A stretch of 64,000 bases of DNA from Alcanivorax sp. (GTDB lineage Bacteria; Pseudomonadota; Gammaproteobacteria; Pseudomonadales; Alcanivoracaceae), in NCBI GenBank assembly GCA_013823245.1, contig PNLU01000004.1, forward strand, positions 1-64,000, written 5' to 3'. The translations under genes and the position numbers were made by a program. Below, piece after piece: positions 7,976 to 16,773 of this stretch. The stretch's first letter is position 1, and every line of letters starts with the position of its first letter. The notes under the pieces were generated by a model that searched no databases, was not told the DNA's origin, and saw only the letters and a program-made list of their open reading frames with translations.

Positions 7976-10900
7976 ATGAAGAATCGTGACATTTATCAGA
8001 AGGATCCAGCTACCCGGAAGCTGGTCAACGAGGGGGTGGCAAGCGTCAACGACGAGACCACTAGCCATGCCCTGGCGGTTCTTCGCTACGAACTGGAAAC
8101 GTTCGTTTGTGATGGTCAGTACGAAAAAGGGATGTCACACATCCTCGAAACCTACCTCAAGAATATCGACCAGGCCCAGCAGCCGGCCGTTTGGGTGAGC
8201 GGGTTCTATGGCTCCGGCAAATCCCATCTGGTCAAAATGCTGCGGGCGCTGTGGGTGGATACCGTCTTTGAAGACGGAGCCACGGCCCGGGGAATTGCCC
8301 AATTGCCCCAAGGCATCAGCGATCACCTGAGAGAGCTCAGCACTCAGGCCAAACGTCATGGTGGCTTGCATGCTGCGTCCGGGACCTTGGGCTCCGGTGC
8401 CAGCGGCAGTGTGCGCCTCGCCCTTCTCAGAATTCTGTTTAAGTCTGTCGATCTGCCGGAGCAGTACCCGGTTGCCCGCTTCGTCATGTGGCTCAGGCAC
8501 GAGGGCATCTATGACCAGGTGCGCAAACAGGTGGAAGCCAACGGCTTCGACTGGAATGAGGAGCTGGATAATTTCTACGTGGCCGAAGGTTTGCACGATG
8601 CTCTGGTACAGGCCAAGCCTGCCCTGTTCACCTCGCCAGCGTCTTGTGTCGAAACCCTGAACAACCTGTATCCGTACGTTCAGGACATCTCCAGTGACGA
8701 TATGCTCAAGGCCATTCGCCAAGCTTTGACACAAGAGGGAAAATTCCCGCTGACGTTGGTCGTTCTGGACGAAGTTCAGCAGTTCATTGGCGAGGACAGC
8801 CAGCGCTCCATCGCCGTACAGGAAGTGGTGGAAGCATGCTGCAAGAACTTTGCTGGCAAGCTTCTGTTCATTGGTACCGGTCAGACCGCCGTTACCGGCA
8901 CCAGTAACCTGAAAAAGCTTGAGGGCCGTTTCACCATCCGCGTTGAGCTCTCGGACGCCGATGTCGATGCCGTGATCCGCCAAGTCATCCTGGCCAAGAA
9001 GCCGGAAGCCAAGTCCCCCATTGAGCAGATCATGCAAACCAACCTGGGGGAAATTTCCAGGCACTTGGCCGGGACCACCCTCGGCCACCGTCAGGATGAC
9101 TTGCCCTACTTCCCACAGGATTATCCCATCCTGCCGGTTCGCAGACGTTTCTGGGAAAACACCCTTCGCGTGTTGGATCAAACGGGCACCGACAGCCAGT
9201 TGCGCAACCAGCTCAGCATGGTGCACAAGGTCATCCAGACCAACCTGGAGGCCCCTCTGGGCTATGTGGTGCCAGCAGATTACCTGTACTTCGATTCCGC
9301 CGACAAACTACTCCAGTCGCGCATTCTGCCCCGCAAGGTTCATGAAAAAACCATGAGCTGGATCAAGGGCTCGGACGACGAACGCCTGATGGCTCGTGCC
9401 TGCGGCCTGGTGTTCCTGATCAACAAGTTGGGCGGTCAGAACAACGAAGTCGGCATTCGTGCCACGGTGGATTCCCTGGCGGACTTGCTTGTCGAGGACC
9501 TGTCCAGCGGGAGTAGCAGCCTGCGCAGCAAACTTCCGGGATTGCTGGATCGCTGCGAGCTGCTGATGAAAGTCGGCGATGAGTACCGCATCCAGACCGA
9601 AGAGAGCGCCGCTTGGACCGATGAATTCCTCAGCCAACGCGCGGCCCTATCCAGCGAGGCGCACCGCATTCATGCCGAACGCGATGACCGTATCCGCCGC
9701 ACCTTTGGCGAGGCGGCCCGCAAGCTGTCGCTGGTTCAGGGTGATGCAAAAGTCACCCGCGATATTTACCCGGTATTCGACGCGCAGCTGCCAGACGATG
9801 CCGACCAACGCATTTGCGTCTGGGTTCGGGATGGATGGAGCGGCGACGAGAACTCCGTACGCGCCGATGCCCGGCAAGCCGGTAATCAATCGCCCACCGT
9901 ATTCGTGTTCATCCCCAAACGCTCTGCCGATGACCTACGCCACCATTTGATCGACTTCAAGGCCGCCAGTGCCACCTTGGACAAGCGGGGCGTGCCCAAC
10001 ACCCCGGAGGGCACAGAGGCCCGGGCTGCCATGGAAACCACCAAGCAGACTGCTGAGGGCAAGATCCGGGAATTACTGAACGAAGCCTTCTCCGGAGCCC
10101 GTGTTTTCCAAGGGGGCGGTAACGAGATTCTGGGCAACGATCTCCAGGAAATGATTCTGGAAGCCGCCAACAACGCCCTGCAACGGCTTTACCCTCACTT
10201 CCATACCGCTGACCATGCCGGCTGGTCCAAGGTTTACGAAAAGGCCCAGAAAGGTGCCCCAGACGCCCTCAAGGCCGTGGGAGATGATGGCGAGCCGGCC
10301 AAGAACCCAGTGTGCAAAGCCATTCTGGCAGCCATTGCCGGCGGCAAAAAAGGTGCGGATATTCGCACCCATTTTGAGTCCTCTCCCTATGGCTGGTCCC
10401 GCGACGCCGTGGACGGAGGCCTCCAGGCCCTGTTGGTGGCTGGCCTTATCCGCGCCCAGGACGAACGCGGCCAACCTCTTGAACCCTCCAGCCTGGAGCG
10501 CAAGAGCATCGGCAAAACCCTGTTCAAGGTCGAGTCCGCCACCGTCACTACCCCCCAGCGTATTCAAATCCGTAAGCTGCTGCAGAAGGTGGGTTTGTCC
10601 GCCAAGCAGGGTGAGGAGCTGGCGTATGTGCCTCAGTTCCTGCAGAAGCTTTCCGACCTGGCTGACGAGGCCGGCGGGGAGGCGCCCAAACCGGAGCGCC
10701 CGGACACCAGCTTTCTTGACGATATTCGCCTCACCGCCGGCAACGAGCAATTGGTGGCGCTCTATAACCGACGCGAAGAGCTGGCCTCCAACATCGAGAC
10801 CTGGGAGCACCTCTCGGAGCGCATTCACCAGCGCTGGCCCAACTGGGCGATATTGAAGCGATTGATGTCCCACGCAGGCGGGCTCGACGATGCCGATGTC

Positions 10901-11413
10901 TTCCGGGCTCAGGTGGAAACCATTGAACAGCAGCGACAGTTGCTGACCGACCCCGACCCGGTGGCCCCGCTGATTACCAGCCTGACACAGGCGCTCCGGG
11001 ATGCGCTGAATCGACTGGACCAGGATTACAAGAAGCGCCACGAGCAAGGCATGGCTCGTCTGGCCGATGACAGCAACTGGCAGCAACTGGAGCCCGAACA
11101 GCGAAACCAGCTGTTGGCAGACCAGCGCCTGACCCTGGCCGATCAGCCCGAGGTCGCGGTTCAATCCACCCAAGAGGTGTTGAACACGCTGGATCAGTGC
11201 GCTCTGGCCATGTTTGCCGATCGCGTCGCCGCACTTCCCAGCCGCTTTGACAATGTGGCCGTGGCGGCAGCCGAGCTGTGCGAGCCGGAGATACAGTTTA
11301 TCCATGTACCCCGCCGCACGCTGAAGTCTGACGCAGACATCGATGCCTGGGCCGAGGAAGTGAAGCAACAACTCAAGGCCGCGCTGCCAGACGGGCCCAT
11401 TTCAGTCAAATAA
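7976..11413 (+). CDS. brxC: BREX P-loop ATPase BrxC
   Basis: A 1145-residue protein of normal BrxC length. Walker A GFYGSGKSH is at residues 76-84 and Walker B LTLVVLDEVQQF near 265. A long helical, charged C-terminal half follows, with coiled-coil stretches after about residue 900. BrxC is the large AAA-type ATPase required for BREX phage restriction and, in several systems, for methylation. I start at ATG 7976 because AAGAGG (7964-7969) is 6 bases upstream; the in-frame TTG at 7970 would leave no room for a ribosome site. The stop lies inside a 16-bp tandem repeat. Confidence 0.92.
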   Translation: MKNRDIYQKDPATRKLVNEGVASVNDETTSHALAVLRYELETFVCDGQYEKGMSHILETYLKNIDQAQQPAVWVSGFYGSGKSHLVKMLRALWVDTVFEDGATARGIAQLPQGISDHLRELSTQAKRHGGLHAASGTLGSGASGSVRLALLRILFKSVDLPEQYPVARFVMWLRHEGIYDQVRKQVEANGFDWNEELDNFYVAEGLHDALVQAKPALFTSPASCVETLNNLYPYVQDISSDDMLKAIRQALTQEGKFPLTLVVLDEVQQFIGEDSQRSIAVQEVVEACCKNFAGKLLFIGTGQTAVTGTSNLKKLEGRFTIRVELSDADVDAVIRQVILAKKPEAKSPIEQIMQTNLGEISRHLAGTTLGHRQDDLPYFPQDYPILPVRRRFWENTLRVLDQTGTDSQLRNQLSMVHKVIQTNLEAPLGYVVPADYLYFDSADKLLQSRILPRKVHEKTMSWIKGSDDERLMARACGLVFLINKLGGQNNEVGIRATVDSLADLLVEDLSSGSSSLRSKLPGLLDRCELLMKVGDEYRIQTEESAAWTDEFLSQRAALSSEAHRIHAERDDRIRRTFGEAARKLSLVQGDAKVTRDIYPVFDAQLPDDADQRICVWVRDGWSGDENSVRADARQAGNQSPTVFVFIPKRSADDLRHHLIDFKAASATLDKRGVPNTPEGTEARAAMETTKQTAEGKIRELLNEAFSGARVFQGGGNEILGNDLQEMILEAANNALQRLYPHFHTADHAGWSKVYEKAQKGAPDALKAVGDDGEPAKNPVCKAILAAIAGGKKGADIRTHFESSPYGWSRDAVDGGLQALLVAGLIRAQDERGQPLEPSSLERKSIGKTLFKVESATVTTPQRIQIRKLLQKVGLSAKQGEELAYVPQFLQKLSDLADEAGGEAPKPERPDTSFLDDIRLTAGNEQLVALYNRREELASNIETWEHLSERIHQRWPNWAILKRLMSHAGGLDDADVFRAQVETIEQQRQLLTDPDPVAPLITSLTQALRDALNRLDQDYKKRHEQGMARLADDSNWQQLEPEQRNQLLADQRLTLADQPEVAVQSTQEVLNTLDQCALAMFADRVAALPSRFDNVAVAAAELCEPEIQFIHVPRRTLKSDADIDAWAEEVKQQLKAALPDGPISVK

Positions 11414-11449
11414 AGAGCCCGTCAAATAAAGAGCCAGTTAAATAAGGGG
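11405..11449 (+). repeat. 16-bp tandem repeat at the brxC stop
   Basis: GTCAAATAAAGAGCCC (11405-11420) and GTCAAATAAAGAGCCA (11421-11436) differ in one base, and a third degenerate copy GTTAAATAAGGGG (11437-11449) follows. The first copy contains the brxC TAA and the last provides the AAGGGG ribosome site of the next gene. It looks like local slippage duplication at the junction where the accessory gene begins. Confidence 0.85.
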
Positions 11450-11450
11450 A

Positions 11451-13184
11451 ATGACTTCATCCATGAGGACCGCCGCCAACATAGAGTCCCTGCTCCCGGA
11501 ACTGGAGCACTGCATAGCCGACGACCTGGAAGACCAGGACCTCGACTTCAAGCAGTGGGACACGCAAAGCCGCGACAAAGCGGTGAGAACCGTGGTCCAG
11601 ATGGCCGTATGCATGGCCAATGGCGGCGGCGGTACCGTGGTGTTTGGGGTGGCCGACCGGTCCCAGGGGCGTGAGAGTGCCATTATCGGCGTTCCGCCGG
11701 AAATCGACATCAACCTGCTGAAAAAGGCGGTTTACGACCAGACGGACCCGAAAATAACCCCGGTATTCGAAGAGCTGGCCGTACCGGAAGGCACCGGTCG
11801 CCTGCTGCTTATGCAGATCTACCCCGGCATGCCGCCCTACACCGACAGCTCTGGCCGGGGCACCATCCGTGTAGGCAAGGATTGCCAGCCGCTCACTGGC
11901 ACCTTGCGCCGCAAAATCGGCGTGGAAACGGGCGAGACCGATTACACCGGCGAAGCCGTCTCCCCCGTGGACAACCAGTTACTATCCGCCACCGCCCTCG
12001 AGTCCCTGCGTAATCAGGCCCGCAAGGAGCGGGCGCCGGAGGACCTGCTACGCCTGACCGATGTTGAACTGCTCTCCACCTTGGGCCTGATCAAGCACGG
12101 CAAACTGACTCGCGCGGCGCTGTTGTTGGCCGGTACCGAAGCCGCCATTCGGGAGCATCTTCCCGGCCACAACTGGACGTTCCTGCAAATGACTTCGGAT
12201 ACCGAGTATGGCATCCGGGAGGATCGGGTCAGTGCCTTGCCATTGTCCGTTCAGCGCATTGAAGAACTGCTGGTCCCCTTCAACCCCATCACCACCTATC
12301 AGCAGGGCCTGTTCCACTACGAATACCGCACCTGGCCGGAAGTCGCCGTGCGCGAGGCCCTGATGAACGCCTTCTGCCACGCGGATCTACGCATCGCTGG
12401 GCCGGTGATGGTCAAACTTTACCCGGACCGGCTGGAAATCAGCAACAACGGGGGCTTCATTGCTGGCATTACTCCCAACAATATCCTCCATCACCAGCCC
12501 GCCGCCCGAAATCCGCTGCTGGTGGAGGCCCTGACCCGCCTACGCCTGGTCAACCGCAGCAACCTGGGAATAAACCGCATGTTTTCCGCCTTGCTCATTG
12601 AGGGCAAGGAACCGCCACAGATCCGCGAAATCGGTGAATCCGTGCTGGTGAGCTTCCCCAAGCGGGACCTGAATGCCGCCTTCCGTCTGTTCGTGGCCGA
12701 GGAGAGCGAGCATGGCCGCAACCTGGGCGTGGACGAGCTCCTGCTGTTGCAATACCTGTTGCAGCACCCGGAGTTGGATACCGGCACCGCCTCCGCCCTG
12801 TGCCAGCGCAGCGAGGCGGAAATCCGCGAGCGGCTCTCGGCCATGGAGTCAGCCGGCTACATCGAGCATGGCGGCACTGGCCGGGGGGCCTATTGGTGCG
12901 TTCACCCGGATCTCTACAACCGTCTGGCCGAAGACGGCCAGGGCGAGGCCCGCCGACGCATCGACTGGGAGGCCGCCAAAACCCGCGTGCTCAGTATTCT
13001 GATGGAGCGCGCACGCCGCAACGAGCCGGGCCTGAGCAACAAGGAAATCCGGCAAATCACGCGCTTTGACCGCAACCAGGCCCGGCGCCTGATGCAGGAG
13101 CTGATGCAGGAGAACACCGGCCTCCAGCAGGTGGGTGAGCGGCGCTGGGCGCGCTATGAGTACAGCAATGCGCATCAGCATTGA
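11451..13184 (+). CDS. AlbA_2/ATP-binding accessory protein in the BREX operon
   Basis: A 577-residue protein. The N-terminus has an AlbA_2 (Schlafen-type) domain: EDQDLDFKQWD at 27-37 and ANGGGGTVVFGVAD at 56-69. In the middle is a GHKL-type ATP-binding domain of the HATPase_c_4/AAA_4 class (VREALMNAFCHADL near 299-312, DRLEISNNGGF near 330). The C-terminal 170 residues look like tandem winged helices (ALCQRSEAEIRERLSAMESAGYIEHGG). Such proteins are annotated as ATP-binding or RecG-like transcriptional regulators. Position between brxC and pglX, a known accessory site in BREX operons, suggests a defence or regulatory role. The start ATG follows AAGGGGA. GC content matches brxC, so it may be an old member of the operon. 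Confidence 0.75.
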   Translation: MTSSMRTAANIESLLPELEHCIADDLEDQDLDFKQWDTQSRDKAVRTVVQMAVCMANGGGGTVVFGVADRSQGRESAIIGVPPEIDINLLKKAVYDQTDPKITPVFEELAVPEGTGRLLLMQIYPGMPPYTDSSGRGTIRVGKDCQPLTGTLRRKIGVETGETDYTGEAVSPVDNQLLSATALESLRNQARKERAPEDLLRLTDVELLSTLGLIKHGKLTRAALLLAGTEAAIREHLPGHNWTFLQMTSDTEYGIREDRVSALPLSVQRIEELLVPFNPITTYQQGLFHYEYRTWPEVAVREALMNAFCHADLRIAGPVMVKLYPDRLEISNNGGFIAGITPNNILHHQPAARNPLLVEALTRLRLVNRSNLGINRMFSALLIEGKEPPQIREIGESVLVSFPKRDLNAAFRLFVAEESEHGRNLGVDELLLLQYLLQHPELDTGTASALCQRSEAEIRERLSAMESAGYIEHGGTGRGAYWCVHPDLYNRLAEDGQGEARRRIDWEAAKTRVLSILMERARRNEPGLSNKEIRQITRFDRNQARRLMQELMQENTGLQQVGERRWARYEYSNAHQH

Positions 13185-13205
13185 AACCCGCATAGGTAAA
13201 GATCT

Positions 13206-13263
13206 ATGCGCAGACTATGCGATTATTGGTAAAATTGCGCATATCAAGTCGCACCGATGCGAC
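13206..13263. promoter_or_regulatory. Cluster of ATGCG-type inverted repeats upstream of pglX
   Basis: The 151-base gap before pglX holds ATGCGCA (13206-13212), ATGCGA (13217-13222), TGCGCAT (13236-13242) and the hairpin GTCGCA-CCGA-TGCGAC (13248-13263). The first and third are perfect inverted repeats. A further AATGCGCAT lies inside the end of the upstream gene. The pattern suggests several binding sites for one dimeric regulator controlling pglX separately, possibly the winged-helix protein just upstream. Inferred only. Confidence 0.4.
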
Positions 13264-13335
13264 AGGAAAAAGTGCTCTCACGGTACAAACGCCGTAGCCG
13301 TGGCATCACTTTCAGGATTGGGGAAGTAAAAGAAC

Positions 13336-16300
13336 ATGCAGCCACTCGACAAGACTCTGAGAAGCCAGTTGGAGCGCGCCGTTAAGGCCGCCCGGGACAC
13401 CGCCGAAACCGGTGCCCACGCCGCCCTGGAGCAGCTCGGCGTTGGCGACCCGGCACCGGCCTCGCACTTGAGCGAGACCGACCGGGAGCTGCGCCGCAAG
13501 CTACGCGCCCATGGCCGCCAACTGGGCGACGCCCTCAACGGTGGCAAGGTCCAGAGCATGGACCGTCTGGTGGAAGAGGTTGCCTACGAGCACTGGCACC
13601 GCATGCTCTTTGCCCGCTTCCTGGCGGAAAACGACCTGCTGATGTATCCGGATCCGGACGAACCGGTAGCCATCACCCTGGAAGAGTGTGAAGACCTGGC
13701 TGCCGATGAAGGCGCCGCCAACGGCTGGGAACTGGCCGCCCGCTATGCGGCCCGTATGCTGCCGCAGATTTTCCGGCTGGACTCTCCGGTCTTCCAGCTC
13801 ACCCTGCCACCGGAACACCAACAGGCTCTGGAACGCCTGGTCGCGGGCCTGCCGCTGGAGGTGTTCACCGCCTCCGACAGCCTGGGCTGGGTCTACCAGT
13901 TCTGGCAGGCCAAGAAAAAGGAGCAGGTCAACCAGTCCGAGGTCAAGATCGGCGCCCGGGAGCTCCCCGCCGTCACCCAGCTCTTCACCGAGCCCTACAT
14001 GGTCAGCTTCCTGCTCGACAACGCCCTCGGTGCCTGGTGGGCGGCCCGGCAGCTCAGTGAAAGCGACCTGAAGAATGCCCAAAGTGAAGAAGAGCTGCGC
14101 CAGAAGGCCGCCATTCCTGGCGTGCCCCTGGAATATCTGCGATTCGTAAAAGTTCCCTCTCCCCTCGCGGGAGAGGGCCAGGGAGAGGGGGAAGAAATTT
14201 GGACCCCGGCTGCCGGCACCTTCGATGCCTGGCCGGAACAACTGGCCGAACTGAAAACCCTGGACCCCTGCTGCGGCTCCGGCCACTTCCTGGTGGCCGC
14301 CTTCCTGATGCTCGTGCCCATGCGCATGGAGCGCGACGATTTGTCCGCTCGGGACGCCGTGGATGCGGTGTTGCGAGAGAACATTCATGGCCTGGAGCTG
14401 GATCAGCGTTGTGTGGAGCTGGCTGCTTTCGCGTTGGCCTTTAGCGCTTGGAAATATCCTGCCTCGGGTGGATATCGAGTTCTACCACAACTGCATTTAG
14501 CTTGCTCAGGTCTATCCATCAGTTCTAAGAAGAGTGATTGGCTTGCGCTTGCAGAAGACAAATCCGACTTACACTTGGCTTTGGAAGAGCTTTATAAGCA
14601 GTTCAAAGACGCTCCACTCTTAGGGAGTCTGATCAACCCTAGAGCTAATTTAAATAAGGGGTCCTTGTTTGAACTGAGCTGGTCAGAGGTGGGGCCAGTC
14701 CTTAACGAAGCATTATCGCAAGACGTCAATTTCGAACGCTCTGAAATGGCAGTGGTTGCAAATGGCTTAGCAAAAGCGGCCGACATCCTTCAAGGAAACT
14801 ATGATCTGGTTTTTACCAATGTGCCATTTCGGCAATCTGATGATTTTGAAGGAAAAATCAGTGAGTTCTTTAAAATCAACTATGCTCTATCAAAATCAGA
14901 TATAGCGACTGTCTTTCATCAACGAATTTTTGATTTCTTAAAACCTTCTGGGATCGTTTCCCTGGTAATGCCCCAAGGATTTATATATAAAGATTACTAC
15001 TCTAAGTATCGCAAGCATATTTTTTCAAAGAAAAGATTTTCAGTCTTGTCAAGGCTGGGGGCTCGAGCATTTGAAGAAATTTCTGGAGAAGAAGTTAAGG
15101 TCATCCTTTCAATAGCTGAGAACAAAATTCCATCAAAGGAAGATTATATTTTCCAGATCGATGCAACAAATGGTGACTCGGAAATCAAAAAAGTTGCACT
15201 ACAAAAAGAAGGTCTGTCTTGCTTAAAGCAATACGAATGTCTGATAAGCAAAAAGCACATTCTCACCTATGAGAGTAATGCTGAAAATAACTCTCTTTTA
15301 GAGGATTACGCCACCTTCTCAAATGGAATACAGACAGGTGACTACCCCAGGTTTGGAAAGTTTTTCTGGGAGATTCCCGAGATTACACCTGAATGGGAGC
15401 TTCAGTTATCTACAGTAAATGAGTCAACATCATATGGTGGAAGAGAACGCTGCCTATTCTGGGGGAAAGGAGAGCTTGTTCATTTTGTTGAGGAAAAACT
15501 AGGAGAAGGTAAAGCTGGCTCTTGGATCAGAGGAACCTCATGCCGAAACAAAAAAGGCGTAGCAATAAGCGCTATGGGGGAAGTGAAGGCAACCATATTC
15601 AATGGGGAGATATTTGATGATAACACCGTTGTCATCATTCCAGATGATGAGGCTTATCTTCCGGCTGTCTGGGAGCTATGTTCTTCGTATGAGTATAATG
15701 GCCTCGTTCGGGAGGTTGATCAGTCGAACAAGGTGCGAGGTGCATTGCTACGAGTTCCGTTCCAGATAAAAGCCTCGGATTCACTGGAGACCTGCTTACC
15801 TCAACCCGCTAGTGACGAGCCATTTCAATGGATCTTCCACGGCCACCCCTGCGGTTCAGTTGTGTGGGACGAAGAAGAAAAGTGGACAGTCTTAGGCCCA
15901 CTCCGCACCGACGACACAGTCCTGCAAGTCGCCGTTGCCCGTCTGCTCGGCTACCGCTGGCCCGCCGAACTGGATGCCGACATGGAACTGGCCGAAGAGC
16001 AGCGTGAATGGGTTAAGCGCTGCGAAACCCTGCTGTCCATCGCCGATGAAGACGGCATTGTCTGTATTCCCCCGGTGCGCGGTGAGGCCTCAGCCGCCGA
16101 CCGCCTGCTGAACCTGCTGGCTGCTGCATATGGCGAGGCCTGGTCCACCGACGTTCTGGCAGAGCTACTAAAGAATGCCGACCACGCCGGCAAAACCCTG
16201 GAAACCTGGCTTCGGGACAAGTTCTTCACGCAACATTGCAAACTGTTCCAGCACCGCCCCTTTATCTGGCACCTCTGGGACGGCTTGCCCGACGGCTTCG

Positions 16301-16773
16301 CCGCCCTGGTCAACTACCACAAACTGGATCGCAAGAACCTGGAAACCCTGATCTACACCTATCTGGGGGACTGGATCAGCCGCCAGAAGCAGGACCTGGC
16401 CAGCGGCGTCGACGGCGCCGAAGAACGCCTGGCCGCCGCCGAATCCCTGAAGAAGAAGCTGGAACAGATCCTCGAGGGCGAAGCACCCTACGACATCTTC
16501 GTGCGCTGGAAGCCCACTGAACAACAGCCCATAGGCTGGGACCCGGACCTCAACGACGGCGTCCGCCTCAACATCCGCCCCTTCATGACCGTAGGCGACG
16601 TCAAAAAGAAAGGCGCCGGCGTCCTGCGCGACAAACCCAACATCAAATGGACGAAAGACCGTGGCAAGGATGTTGAGTCAGCGCCCTGGTACCAGACGTT
16701 CAAAGGTGAGCGGATTAATGACCACCATCTGACGTTGGCCGAGAAGAAATCTGCGAAGGAGGTGTCAGAATGA
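13336..16773 (+). CDS. pglX: BREX adenine-specific DNA methyltransferase PglX
   Basis: A 1145-residue protein of the expected PglX length. SAM-binding motif I is DPCCGSGHF at about residues 310-318. Motif IV reads FTNVPF with Asn495, in place of the textbook NPPY/F. The last 300 residues are a helical domain ending in KWTKDRGKDVESAPWYQTFKGERINDHHLT, typical of PglX. It methylates an adenine in the BREX recognition sequence, marking host DNA. Base composition is mosaic: about 37-40 % GC in sampled lines between roughly 14.41 and 15.88 kb, against above 60 % on both sides. A palindromic repeat at 14155-14191 is read through in frame as SPLAGEGQGEGE. The stop overlaps the next start (ATGA). Confidence 0.9.
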   Translation: MQPLDKTLRSQLERAVKAARDTAETGAHAALEQLGVGDPAPASHLSETDRELRRKLRAHGRQLGDALNGGKVQSMDRLVEEVAYEHWHRMLFARFLAENDLLMYPDPDEPVAITLEECEDLAADEGAANGWELAARYAARMLPQIFRLDSPVFQLTLPPEHQQALERLVAGLPLEVFTASDSLGWVYQFWQAKKKEQVNQSEVKIGARELPAVTQLFTEPYMVSFLLDNALGAWWAARQLSESDLKNAQSEEELRQKAAIPGVPLEYLRFVKVPSPLAGEGQGEGEEIWTPAAGTFDAWPEQLAELKTLDPCCGSGHFLVAAFLMLVPMRMERDDLSARDAVDAVLRENIHGLELDQRCVELAAFALAFSAWKYPASGGYRVLPQLHLACSGLSISSKKSDWLALAEDKSDLHLALEELYKQFKDAPLLGSLINPRANLNKGSLFELSWSEVGPVLNEALSQDVNFERSEMAVVANGLAKAADILQGNYDLVFTNVPFRQSDDFEGKISEFFKINYALSKSDIATVFHQRIFDFLKPSGIVSLVMPQGFIYKDYYSKYRKHIFSKKRFSVLSRLGARAFEEISGEEVKVILSIAENKIPSKEDYIFQIDATNGDSEIKKVALQKEGLSCLKQYECLISKKHILTYESNAENNSLLEDYATFSNGIQTGDYPRFGKFFWEIPEITPEWELQLSTVNESTSYGGRERCLFWGKGELVHFVEEKLGEGKAGSWIRGTSCRNKKGVAISAMGEVKATIFNGEIFDDNTVVIIPDDEAYLPAVWELCSSYEYNGLVREVDQSNKVRGALLRVPFQIKASDSLETCLPQPASDEPFQWIFHGHPCGSVVWDEEEKWTVLGPLRTDDTVLQVAVARLLGYRWPAELDADMELAEEQREWVKRCETLLSIADEDGIVCIPPVRGEASAADRLLNLLAAAYGEAWSTDVLAELLKNADHAGKTLETWLRDKFFTQHCKLFQHRPFIWHLWDGLPDGFAALVNYHKLDRKNLETLIYTYLGDWISRQKQDLASGVDGAEERLAAAESLKKKLEQILEGEAPYDIFVRWKPTEQQPIGWDPDLNDGVRLNIRPFMTVGDVKKKGAGVLRDKPNIKWTKDRGKDVESAPWYQTFKGERINDHHLTLAEKKSAKEVSE
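14155..14191 (+). repeat. Dispersed palindromic repeat inside pglX
   Basis: CCCTCTCCC (14155-14163) and GGGAGAGGG (14169-14177) form a perfect hairpin with loop CTCGC, followed by a second GGGAGAGGGGG (14181-14191). Its translation SPLAGEGQGEGE is the familiar product of a repeat scattered through many proteobacterial genomes. It lies in frame, just upstream of SAM motif I. Confidence 0.75.

Noticed and set aside
11405-13263. Possible CRISPR array from the repeated 16-mers and ATGCG motifs
   Set aside because: Repeats are contiguous without spacers, or are short inverted half-sites; no cas genes.
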